The notes beneath the pieces are model-generated. The model worked only from the letters and a program-made list of their open reading frames with translations. It did no database searches and was not told the DNA's origin. This document shows positions 54,093 through 62,178 of a DNA stretch of 64,000 nt, piece after piece (within the stretch, counting starts at the first letter, position 1; each line of letters begins with the position of its first letter). A program made the position numbers and the translations under genes. The stretch spans positions 124,001 to 188,000 of the forward strand of contig NZ_CYSB01000025.1 of the NCBI RefSeq assembly GCF_001458255.1. Direction: 5' to 3'. The stretch comes from Thalassovita autumnalis (GTDB taxonomy: Bacteria > Pseudomonadota > Alphaproteobacteria > Rhodobacterales > Rhodobacteraceae).

Positions 54093-54137
54093 CTGTTTTG
54101 TGTCAACTGAGTTGCGGAACAAGGGGGGAACGCGCGG

Positions 54138-55310
54138 TTAAAGAGGTATGAATTCCATTTCTTCGCCAGCAGAGCGCGCCGGGTCACGTACGGGGCGCAC
54201 AAGAAGGGCATTGGCGGCAGATAAAACCGTCAGGAGGGAGCTGTCCTGATTGTCGAAAACCGTGATCTCGCCCGCCTCAACACGCGCCCGCATGTAATGT
54301 TCGCGCGGGCCGTTTGCACCGATCGGGGTGGCGAGGCGGGCGGTTTTGCGCGTTGGGGCAGTTGCTGGCAGCCCCTGCATCGCCTGCACCACCGGCACCA
54401 GAAAGATCGCGCCGCAGACCATGGCCGAGACCGGGTTGCCCGGCAGCCCAACCATCATCGCCTGACCCATCCGGCCCGCCATCAGCGGTTTGCCGGGACG
54501 CATGGCGATTTTGTAAAAACTCCGCTCCATCCCCAGTTCGGCTGAGACCGGCGCAACCAGATCGTGATCGCCGACCGATGCGCCGCCGATGGTGACCACC
54601 AGATCAGCCCCTTCGGCCAGCGCAAAGGCTGTTTTCAGACTGTCCACATCATCGCGTGCAATCGGCAGGATGCGGGTCAAGGCGCCGTGCTGGTCCAGCA
54701 AGGCCTTCAGACCAAAGGTGTTGGAGGCGATGATCTGATCAGGGCCGGGCGTTTCCCCCGGCATCACCAGTTCATCCCCGGTTGAAATCAGCGCAATATC
54801 GGGGCGGCGGATCACCGGCACCGCAGAGATGTTCATCGAGGCCAGCAGCGCAATGTCCGACGGGCTGACCAGCCGGGGTGCCGCAATCACATCGCCGATT
54901 TTGAAATCGCCACCTGCGGGGCGGATGTTGTCCCCCTGACCGGGATCCCGCGCGATGGTGATACGGTCACCTTCTCGGTCGATATCTTCCTGAATGACAA
55001 CGAAAAAGTCACCTTCCGGCACCGGGGCGCCGGTGAAGATGCGGATTGCCTGACCTTTGCCGACCACGCCTTTGAAGCCAGATCCGGCGGCGGCTTCACC
55101 GATCACGTCAAACTGCGCGCCAATCTGCATCTCACCTCGGTGCACGGCATAGCCATCCATGGCGGAGGCGGCAAAAGGCGGCTGAGTGCGCTGTGCGGTG
55201 ACGTCTTCGGCCAGCACACGCCCGACGGCTTGTACCAGTGGTACGGTCTCTGCGCCAAGCTGCGGCGTCAGGGAAAACAGATGGTCGAGGGCCTCGGCAA
55301 CGGGGATCAT
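54138..55310 (-). CDS. moeA: Molybdopterin molybdotransferase MoeA
   Basis: MoeA inserts molybdate into adenylylated molybdopterin. 390 residues. Marks: SAMDGYAVH (about 48-56), [19 protein letters not shown] (about 91-109), [14 protein letters not shown] and the GGASVGDHD motif (about 245-253), with [12 protein letters not shown] (about 291-302). It overlaps moaC by 4 bp, so the two molybdenum cofactor genes are coupled. It precedes lexA. Confidence 0.96.
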   Translation of the reverse strand: MIPVAEALDHLFSLTPQLGAETVPLVQAVGRVLAEDVTAQRTQPPFAASAMDGYAVHRGEMQIGAQFDVIGEAAAGSGFKGVVGKGQAIRIFTGAPVPEGDFFVVIQEDIDREGDRITIARDPGQGDNIRPAGGDFKIGDVIAAPRLVSPSDIALLASMNISAVPVIRRPDIALISTGDELVMPGETPGPDQIIASNTFGLKALLDQHGALTRILPIARDDVDSLKTAFALAEGADLVVTIGGASVGDHDLVAPVSAELGMERSFYKIAMRPGKPLMAGRMGQAMMVGLPGNPVSAMVCGAIFLVPVVQAMQGLPATAPTRKTARLATPIGANGPREHYMRARVEAGEITVFDNQDSSLLTVLSAANALLVRPVRDPARSAGEEMEFIPL

Positions 55311-55813
55311 TTGGCTTCGTAGCGGCCGGATTTGCCACCGTCTTTCAGCGTGACGTGAATGCCGCCGATTTCCATGGCTTTGTCGACGGCTTTGATCATG
55401 TCGTAGACGGTCAGCGCGGCGGTGGAGACGGCAGTCAGTGCCTCCATTTCAACGCCGGTCTGGCCGGTGGTTTTCACGGTGCCTTCGATGCGCACACCGG
55501 GCAGGTCCGGGTCCAGAACCAGCTCCACCGCGACCTTGGTCACGGGCAAAGGATGGCAGAGCGGGATCAGATCCGGGGTTTTCTTGGCCCCCATGATGCC
55601 CGCCAGACGCGCGACGCCCAGCACGTCACCTTTCTTGGCCTTGCCTTCCGAGATCATCTGGAAGGTGGCCTCGGCCATACGCACCCAGCCTGCCGCCGTG
55701 GCGATGCGGCTGGTCACGGCCTTTTCGGAAACATCCACCATATGGGCATCGCCCTTGGCGTCGAAATGGGTCAACCCGCTTGCAGCCTGTCCGCCAGTAT
55801 CTTGTCCGCTCAT
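55307..55813 (-). CDS. moaC: Cyclic pyranopterin monophosphate synthase MoaC
   Basis: MoaC converts the 3',8-cyclo-GTP made by MoaA to cyclic pyranopterin monophosphate, the first stable molybdopterin intermediate. 168 residues. Marks: [18 protein letters not shown] (about 25-42), [18 protein letters not shown] (about 79-96) and [20 protein letters not shown] (about 122-141). It follows trpC after 15 bp and overlaps moeA, forming a mixed trp/mo operon. Confidence 0.96.
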   Translation of the reverse strand: MSGQDTGGQAASGLTHFDAKGDAHMVDVSEKAVTSRIATAAGWVRMAEATFQMISEGKAKKGDVLGVARLAGIMGAKKTPDLIPLCHPLPVTKVAVELVLDPDLPGVRIEGTVKTTGQTGVEMEALTAVSTAALTVYDMIKAVDKAMEIGGIHVTLKDGGKSGRYEAK

Positions 55814-55828
55814 CTCTTCACCCTTGCC

Positions 55829-56644
55829 TTACATGCCAGTTGCGGTCAGCGGGTTGGCCAGCAGGCGCCGCGTTGCTGAGGCCACATCTTCGTTGCGCAT
55901 CAGGCTTTCGCCGATCAGGAAGGTGCGGGCGCCGTAACGTGCCATATCGGCCAGATCCTCGGGCGTGTTGAGCCCGCTTTCGCTGACAAGCATCCGGTCG
56001 GCAGGCACCCGTTTGGACAGTGTGCGGGTGGTGTCCAGCGTTGTCTCAAAGGTTTTGAGATTGCGGTTGTTGATGCCGATCAGGTTGGATTTCAGCGCCG
56101 TGGCGCGTTCCAGTTCTTCGGCGTCATGTACTTCGATCAGCGCGTCCATGCCCCATTCAAAGGCGGCGGCCTCCAACTCGGCAGCCTGCGCATCGCTGAC
56201 CGAGGCCATGATGATCAGGATACAATCGGCCCCCAATGCGCGCGCCTCAGCCACCTGATAGGTGTCATACATGAAGTCCTTGCGCAGCACCGGCAGGCTG
56301 ACCGCGTCACGCGCGGCGACAAGGAATTCCTTGGCACCCTGGAAGGATGGGGTATCGGTTAGCACCGACAGGCAGGTTGCGCCGCCGTCTTCATAGGCTT
56401 TGGCCAGTTCCGGCGGGTTGAAATCTTCGCGGATCAAACCTTTGGAGGGGCTGGCTTTTTTGACTTCAGCGATCAGCCCGTAGCCTTCGCGGCTGGCTTT
56501 GGCCAGCGCTTCACCAAAGGGGCGGACGGGGCTGGCGGCGCGGGCTTCAGCCTCCACCGCTTCCAGTGGCTTGGCGGCCTTATCCGCGGCCACTTCTTCC
56601 AGCTTGTAGGCTTTGATCTTGTCCAGAACGGTGCCGGTGTTCAT
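55829..56644 (-). CDS. trpC: Indole-3-glycerol phosphate synthase
   Basis: TrpC closes the indole ring of indole-3-glycerol phosphate in tryptophan synthesis. The 271-residue monofunctional form lacks the PRAI domain seen in E. coli. Marks: [19 protein letters not shown] (about 57-75), [38 protein letters not shown] (about 119-138) and [17 protein letters not shown]. It is placed between trpD (31 bp upstream) and moaC (15 bp downstream). Confidence 0.97.
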   Translation of the reverse strand: MNTGTVLDKIKAYKLEEVAADKAAKPLEAVEAEARAASPVRPFGEALAKASREGYGLIAEVKKASPSKGLIREDFNPPELAKAYEDGGATCLSVLTDTPSFQGAKEFLVAARDAVSLPVLRKDFMYDTYQVAEARALGADCILIIMASVSDAQAAELEAAAFEWGMDALIEVHDAEELERATALKSNLIGINNRNLKTFETTLDTTRTLSKRVPADRMLVSESGLNTPEDLADMARYGARTFLIGESLMRNEDVASATRRLLANPLTATGM

Positions 56645-56675
56645 TGTTTTTATCCCTGTTCAAGCTGTGGTGTGA

Positions 56676-57692
56676 TCACCCGGAGGTGACGGCGGCCAGC
56701 GTTGTGACGGCCTTCATGGCTGCCCCGCTATCGATGCTTTCTGCGGCAATTTCAACACCTTCTTTGAGGGTGCTCACCTTGTCCGCCACAATGAGCGCAG
56801 CGGCTGCGTTCAGCAACACCGCGTCGCGGTAGGCGCCCGCTTCCCCCTCAAGCAGGGCGCGCATTGCCACCGCGTTTTCCTCAGGCGAGCCTCCCAAAAT
56901 GTCGCGCAGCCGGTGGACCGGCAGGCCGGCGTCCTCAGGGTGCACCTCCAGCGGGGTGATCTTGCCCTGATCCAGAACCGCAACCTGCGTGGTGCCGGTG
57001 ATGGTCAACTCATCCGTGCCATCCGATCCATGCACCAGCCAGGCCTTTTCGCTGCCCAGTTCCAACAGGGTTTCCGCCATTGGGAAAATCAGGTCCAGCG
57101 CAAAGGCACCGGTCAGCTGGCGTTTCACCCCGGCCGGGTTGGTCAGCGGCCCGAGGATGTTGAAGATCGTCTTGCAGCCTAGTTCCTGACGCACGGGCAT
57201 CACATGTTTCATCACCGGGTGGTGCATCGGCGCCATCATGAAGCCGATCCCGGCCTCGGCAATGGCGCGTTCCACCACATCGGGTTGCACCATCACGTCA
57301 ATGCCCAGTTGCCCCAGCGCATCTGCAGCGCCGGATTTGGAGCTGAGGTTGCGGTTGCCGTGTTTGGCCACGGGCACGCCTGCACCCGCCACCACGAAGG
57401 CCGTCGCGGTGGAGATGTTCAGCGTGCCGATGCCGTCACCACCGGTGCCGACGATGTCCATCGCGTTTTCCGGGGCTTTGACAGGGATGCATTTGGCGCG
57501 CATCTGCGCCGCCGCTGCGGCATATTCCGCCACCGATTCACCACGGGCCCGCATGGACATCAAGAGACCGCCGACCTGCGCCGGGGTGGCCTGACCTTCA
57601 AACAGGATCTCAAAGGCCATATCTGCCTGCGCCCGGCTCAGCGGACCTTCGGAAGCGGCAAAGATAAGCGGTTTGATCTGCGAAGCGGTCAT
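56676..57692 (-). CDS. trpD: Anthranilate phosphoribosyltransferase
   Basis: TrpD joins anthranilate to PRPP. 338 residues. Marks: the PRPP-binding [19 protein letters not shown] (about 82-100), [20 protein letters not shown] (about 109-128), [20 protein letters not shown] (about 153-172), and [14 protein letters not shown]. It overlaps trpG by 4 bp, so the two are coupled. Confidence 0.97.
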   Translation of the reverse strand: MTASQIKPLIFAASEGPLSRAQADMAFEILFEGQATPAQVGGLLMSMRARGESVAEYAAAAAQMRAKCIPVKAPENAMDIVGTGGDGIGTLNISTATAFVVAGAGVPVAKHGNRNLSSKSGAADALGQLGIDVMVQPDVVERAIAEAGIGFMMAPMHHPVMKHVMPVRQELGCKTIFNILGPLTNPAGVKRQLTGAFALDLIFPMAETLLELGSEKAWLVHGSDGTDELTITGTTQVAVLDQGKITPLEVHPEDAGLPVHRLRDILGGSPEENAVAMRALLEGEAGAYRDAVLLNAAAALIVADKVSTLKEGVEIAAESIDSGAAMKAVTTLAAVTSG

Positions 57693-58270
57693 GCGGGTAC
57701 TTTCATAATATCAAGGAAGTTCTGCAGCAGCTTATGGCCATGCTGCGACGCAATGGATTCAGGATGGAATTGCACGCCGTGGATCGGCAGCTCGCGGTGT
57801 TGCAGGCCCATGATGGTGCCATCTTCCAGCGCGGCGGTGATCTCCAGACAATCGGGCAGGCTCTCACGCTCAACGACCAGCGAGTGATAGCGGGTGGCTT
57901 CAAACGGGCTGGGCAGGCCTTTGAACAGGCCCAGATCATCATGGTGCATGGTGCCCATTTTGCCATGCACGATCTCATGGCAACGCACCACCTTACCGCC
58001 AAAGGCCTGACCAATGGTCTGATGACCCAGGCAAACCCCCATCAGCGGGGTCTTGGTTGCGGCCGCCGCTTCGGTCAGGGCCAGACAAATGCCGGCCTGA
58101 TCCGGGTCACAAGGGCCCGGCGACAGCAGGATCCCGGCCGGGTTCATCGCCATGGCCTCCTGCACATCCAGCGCATCATTGCGTTTGACCACCACATCGG
58201 CGCCCAATTCGCCCAGGTAGTGAACCAAATTATAGGTGAAACTGTCGTAATTATCGATCAGAAGCAGCAT
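57689..58270 (-). CDS. trpG: Anthranilate synthase glutaminase subunit TrpG
   Basis: The glutamine amidotransferase subunit that supplies ammonia to TrpE. 193 residues from the family start [20 protein letters not shown]; an ATG 9 bp upstream is also in frame. The catalytic Cys is in [15 protein letters not shown] (about 79-93) and the His/Glu pair in [13 protein letters not shown] (about 169-181). It overlaps trpD. The partner gene trpE lies about 2.4 kb upstream on the same strand, separated by rluE and an oppositely oriented deacetylase gene. Confidence 0.97.
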   Translation of the reverse strand: MLLLIDNYDSFTYNLVHYLGELGADVVVKRNDALDVQEAMAMNPAGILLSPGPCDPDQAGICLALTEAAAATKTPLMGVCLGHQTIGQAFGGKVVRCHEIVHGKMGTMHHDDLGLFKGLPSPFEATRYHSLVVERESLPDCLEITAALEDGTIMGLQHRELPIHGVQFHPESIASQHGHKLLQNFLDIMKVPA

Positions 58271-58411
58271 CGCGCCCATCTTTGTTCTATGCGGGGCTGG
58301 AACGCCCCTTCAGTCGCGGTATACTTGTTCAGGCTTGCGCCCCAGCGTCAAGGGGGGCAGGGGCGTCAAAAGGTCGGAAAACGACCCATCGCAAGGCAAG
58401 AGGGGGCGTAC

Positions 58412-60013
58412 GTGGCACGCAGCAGTATTAGCGGATTTCTTTTGGGCACGGTTGTGGCCGTGGGTGGCATGGCCGCTGTGTCAGTATTGCAGACGCTGAA
58501 CACGCCCATCCCTGAGGCGGCAAATGTTAACGTGCCAGCCGGCAGCGGCTTTGACGGCGCGCGCGAAGATGTCGCCACCAGCCTGCCCGCGGCCGATCCG
58601 GTGGAAACCACCACCGAAGCGGCGCGCGCCGATGCCCCGGCGCCAGAGGATACCGCCGGGATCCAAGGGGTTGAGACCACGCCGGCCACAGCGCCGGAAA
58701 CCGGCACGGCTGAGGTGGCCTTGAGCGCCCCCGCCAGTGGCAGTGACAGCCCTGATGTTGCCAGCGCTGCGGATGAAACGCCACGGGCCACCGCCCCCAG
58801 CCTGCCAAGCGCCAGCGCTGATGCGCCTGTAACGGCAGTGCCTGCACGGCCCAACAACCCCGAAGTGGGCGACAGCACCGATCAGCCGGAACTGGCCGCG
58901 CTGCCCAATGCCGACAGCCCTGACGTCCCTGCTGGCGAGGCGGCTCAACCCAGCGGCGCGGCCCCGAGCGCGCCCACGGCTGACACGCCAGAAAGCCAGC
59001 CTAGCGCCGTTGCCCCGCTGCCCTCGTCAGATGTGGCGGGTGATGTGGCAGAACCGCAGGCCAGCCCTGAGACAAGCGCGCCCGATGCGCCTGTTGTGAA
59101 TGAAGATACTGCACCCAACACCTCCACCGCCGCGCGTCCTCAGATCAGTGAGGAGCGGGAGCCGGCCGTGATCGTCGCCATCCCAACAGAAGAGGCGCCG
59201 AAACGACCCGCGCTGCCAAAAGTGGGCGAAGCGGTCTCAGACGCGCCGCGTATCGGCACCCCGGCCAGCCGGCTGACCGACCGCACGCCAGACAGCACCG
59301 CTGAGGAAGCCGCCCCTGAGCCCGCGCCGGACCTGCCGCCGCTGGAAAAATTCGCGGCCGACTTCAGCAACCCCGACAACAAACCGCTGATGTCGATCGT
59401 TTTGATTGACCGCGGTGACAGTGACATCGGGCTGGAGGCCTTGGCCGCCTTCCCCTATGCGCTGAGCTTTGCGGTGGATGTGACCAGCCCCGAGGCACGC
59501 GCGCGGATGGAACGCTACCGCGCGGCGGGCTTTGATGTGCTGGCGCTCAGCGACATTCCGCTGGGGGCCACTGGCGCGGATACCGAAACCCTGCTGCGCG
59601 CCGGGCTGCGTGAACTGCCCGAAGCGGTAGCCGTGATGGAGGGTGACGGCACCGGGCTGCAATCGGACAAAGCGGTGTCAGATCAGGTGACAGCCGTCTT
59701 GCAGGAAAGCGGCCATGGCGTCGTTTTCTTTGCCAAAGGGCTGAATACCGCACAGAAACTGGCCAGCAAAAACGGCGTTGCGGCCACAACCGTGTTCCGC
59801 GATTTCGACAACAAAGGCCAAAGCGCCGTTGTGATGCGCCGTTTCCTGGATCAGGCGGCGTTCAAAGCGCGGCAACAGCCGGGCGGCGTGGTAATGGTTG
59901 GGCGTCTGCAGGCGGAAACCATTTCAGCGCTTCTGCTCTGGGGCCTTCAGGACCGCGCCACGCGCGTTGCGCTGGCGCCGATCTCAGCCCTGTTGCAGGC
60001 CACGCAGAACTGA
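58412..60013 (+). CDS. Divergent polysaccharide deacetylase (YibQ-like) with long disordered region
   Basis: A 533-residue envelope protein. An N-terminal membrane/signal segment (about residues 7-28) is followed by about 280 residues of low-complexity Ala/Pro/Ser/Thr/Asp-rich sequence, probably disordered. The C-terminal domain (about 318-530) is of the divergent polysaccharide deacetylase family (YibQ, DUF610): KPLMSIVLIDRGDSDIGLEA, then LSFAVDVTSPEARARMERYR and AETISALLLWGLQ. The usual metal-binding deacetylase triad is not obvious. The start is GTG with AAGAGGGGG upstream; a far longer frame reaching into trpG is rejected. It is transcribed opposite to the trp genes. Confidence 0.82.
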   Translation: MARSSISGFLLGTVVAVGGMAAVSVLQTLNTPIPEAANVNVPAGSGFDGAREDVATSLPAADPVETTTEAARADAPAPEDTAGIQGVETTPATAPETGTAEVALSAPASGSDSPDVASAADETPRATAPSLPSASADAPVTAVPARPNNPEVGDSTDQPELAALPNADSPDVPAGEAAQPSGAAPSAPTADTPESQPSAVAPLPSSDVAGDVAEPQASPETSAPDAPVVNEDTAPNTSTAARPQISEEREPAVIVAIPTEEAPKRPALPKVGEAVSDAPRIGTPASRLTDRTPDSTAEEAAPEPAPDLPPLEKFAADFSNPDNKPLMSIVLIDRGDSDIGLEALAAFPYALSFAVDVTSPEARARMERYRAAGFDVLALSDIPLGATGADTETLLRAGLRELPEAVAVMEGDGTGLQSDKAVSDQVTAVLQESGHGVVFFAKGLNTAQKLASKNGVAATTVFRDFDNKGQSAVVMRRFLDQAAFKARQQPGGVVMVGRLQAETISALLLWGLQDRATRVALAPISALLQATQN

Positions 60014-60023
60014 GCCTCTTGCC

Positions 60024-60569
60024 TTAAGCGTCGCGCCATTGGCCGGGTTGCAGCCCGGCCAGATGCCAATCGCCAATCCTGACCCGGATCAGCCGCAGTG
60101 TGGGAAAACCCACCGCGGCCGTCATCCGGCGCACCTGCCGGTTGCGCCCTTCGGAAATGGTCAGCTCCAGCCAGCTGTCGGGAATGGATTTGCGCACCCG
60201 AATGGGCGGCACCCGCTCCCAGACCTCAGGCGCCTCCAGCCGCGCCGCTTTGGCGGGGCGGGTCATGCCGTCTTTCAGCTCCACCCCTTTGTGCAGGCGC
60301 GCCAGCGCCTCATCAGTAATCTCACCCTCAACCTGCGCCCAATAGGTTTTGGTCATCTTGTGTTTCGGGTTTGAGATTTTGGCCTGCAGCTTGCCATTGT
60401 CGGTCAGAACCATCAGCCCTTCGCTGTCACGATCCAGCCGCCCGGCCGGATAGACCTTCGGCACGTCGATGAAATCCGAAAGCGTCGCGCGTTTGCTGCC
60501 CTCGGTGCCGCGGTCGGTGAATTGCGACAACACATCAAAGGGTTTGTTGAACAGGATCACCCGGGTCAC
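60024..60569 (-). CDS. rluE: 23S rRNA pseudouridine synthase (RluE-like)
   Basis: A 181-residue pseudouridine synthase of the RsuA/RluB/E/F family, matching RluE, which modifies U2457 in E. coli 23S rRNA. Marks: [18 protein letters not shown] (about 4-21), the catalytic Asp in [18 protein letters not shown] (about 42-59), and [20 protein letters not shown] (about 140-159). No S4 domain, as in RluE. The stop lies 11 bp from the convergent deacetylase gene. Confidence 0.93.
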   Translation of the reverse strand: MTRVILFNKPFDVLSQFTDRGTEGSKRATLSDFIDVPKVYPAGRLDRDSEGLMVLTDNGKLQAKISNPKHKMTKTYWAQVEGEITDEALARLHKGVELKDGMTRPAKAARLEAPEVWERVPPIRVRKSIPDSWLELTISEGRNRQVRRMTAAVGFPTLRLIRVRIGDWHLAGLQPGQWRDA

Positions 60570-60575
60570 GCCGCG

Positions 60576-60622
60576 CCCCTTTCAATGGTCCAAAAATACT
60601 CCCGCCGGAGGCAGCGCCGTCA
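60576..60622. repeat. Dispersed intergenic repeat copy 3
   Basis: TTTCAATGGTCCAAAAATAC then TCCCGCCGGAGGC: about 30 of 33 positions identical to the copy at 38521. It lies between rluE and trpE. Confidence 0.75.
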
Positions 60623-60643
60623 GGCGCGCCTCAGACAGAAAGG

Positions 60644-62155
60644 TCAGCTGTTGCCGTCGCGGGTAAAGCGCGCTGCATCGGCAGCGGCACGACGGATCGC
60701 GTTGGATTTATGCACGGTTTCCATAAACTCAGCCTCAGGATCGCTGTCATAGACAACGCCGCCCCCAGCCTGGATATAGAGCTTCTTGTCCTTCACGATG
60801 GCAGTCCGAAGCGCGATACACATGTCCATGTCGCCGCCTGCGCTGAAATAGCCCAGACCCCCGCCGTAGATGCCGCGCTTTTCCGGCTCCAGCTCATCGA
60901 TGATCTCCATCGCCCGCACTTTTGGCGCACCAGACACGGTGCCTGCGGGCATACCGGCGAAATAGGCATCAACCGCATCTTTGCCCTCATCTAGTTCGCC
61001 CACCACGTTGGAGACGATGTGCATGACGTGGCTGTAGCGCTCGATGATGAATTCTTCGGTGGGTTTCACCGTGCCGATTTTGGCCACACGGCCCACATCG
61101 TTGCGGCCCAGATCAAGCAGCATCAGGTGTTCTGCCAGCTCTTTCTTGTCGGCCAGCAGATCGGCCTCCAGCGCCTTGTCTTCTTCGGGGGTTGCACCGC
61201 GTGGGCGGGTGCCGGCGATGGGGCGGATGGTGACCTCTTTGTCAAAGACGCGCACCAGGATTTCCGGGCTGGCGCCAACAACCTGAAAACCGCCGAAGTT
61301 GAAGTAGAACATGAACGGCGACGGGTTGGTGCGGCGCAGCGAGCGGTAGAGCGCAAAGGGCGGTTGGGTGAAATCCTGCGTCCAGCGCTGGCTGGGCACC
61401 ACCTGGAAGATATCGCCGGCGCGGATGTAGTCTTTGGCCTTTTCCACCGCAGCCAGATAGGCCTCTTTGGCAAAGTTCGATTGCGGCGGCTGCACCACAT
61501 CGGCTTCGCCCAGATCGCGGCTGGCCTGGGGCAGGGCGCGTTCCATATCGCGCACCGCATCCATCACCCGTTCTGCCGCTTGCGCATAAGCGGCGCGGGC
61601 GGATTGGCCGTCATTGACCCAGACCGGGGCCACAACGGTCACATCGCCTTTGACGCCGTCCAGCACGGCCACGACCGACGGGCGCATCATCACTGCATCC
61701 GGCACGCCCAGTGGATCCGGGTTCACATTGGGCAGATGTTCGACCAGACGGATCGTGTCATAGCCCAGATAGCCAAACAGCCCGGCAGAGGCGGCTGGCA
61801 GATCTTCGGGCAGGTCGATGCGGCTTTCGGCGATCAGGGCACGCAGATTGTCCAGCGGGTTGCCCTGCTGGTCCTCAAAGGCGTCTGGATCAAAACGGGC
61901 CATCCGGTTGATCTGGCTTTTGTCACCATGGCAGCGCCAGATGGTGTCTGGTTTCATCCCGATGATCGAATAGCGCCCGCGGACTTCGCCACCGGTCACG
62001 GATTCCAACATAAAGGCGTCTTTCTGCGCGCCGGTCATTTTCAGCATCAGCGACACAGGCGTGTCGAGATCTGCAGCCAACCGGGCGTAGACCACCTGAT
62101 TTTCGCCAGCCTCATAGGCTTTGGCGAAATCGTCATAGGAGGGGATGAGTTCCAC
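60644..62155 (-). CDS. trpE: Anthranilate synthase component I
   Basis: TrpE makes anthranilate from chorismate with ammonia from TrpG. 503 residues. Marks: FAKAYEAGENQVVYARLAAD (about 10-29), the feedback-type N-terminal region, PFMFYFNFGGFQVVGASPEI (about 280-299), PIAGTRPRGATPEEDKALEA (about 315-334), and PAGTVSGAPKVRAMEIID (about 410-427). It is 23 bp downstream of ppiD on the same strand, so it may share its transcript. No trp leader peptide fits in that gap. Confidence 0.97.
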   Translation of the reverse strand: MELIPSYDDFAKAYEAGENQVVYARLAADLDTPVSLMLKMTGAQKDAFMLESVTGGEVRGRYSIIGMKPDTIWRCHGDKSQINRMARFDPDAFEDQQGNPLDNLRALIAESRIDLPEDLPAASAGLFGYLGYDTIRLVEHLPNVNPDPLGVPDAVMMRPSVVAVLDGVKGDVTVVAPVWVNDGQSARAAYAQAAERVMDAVRDMERALPQASRDLGEADVVQPPQSNFAKEAYLAAVEKAKDYIRAGDIFQVVPSQRWTQDFTQPPFALYRSLRRTNPSPFMFYFNFGGFQVVGASPEILVRVFDKEVTIRPIAGTRPRGATPEEDKALEADLLADKKELAEHLMLLDLGRNDVGRVAKIGTVKPTEEFIIERYSHVMHIVSNVVGELDEGKDAVDAYFAGMPAGTVSGAPKVRAMEIIDELEPEKRGIYGGGLGYFSAGGDMDMCIALRTAIVKDKKLYIQAGGGVVYDSDPEAEFMETVHKSNAIRRAAADAARFTRDGNS

Positions 62156-62178
62156 CGTTTTGTCCTTTGCCTTTCCGC

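Noticed and set aside
57734-58411. Upstream extension of the deacetylase-family gene into trpG
   Set aside because: Would overlap trpG on the other strand; a GTG with a strong ribosome-binding site and a membrane segment starts at 58412.
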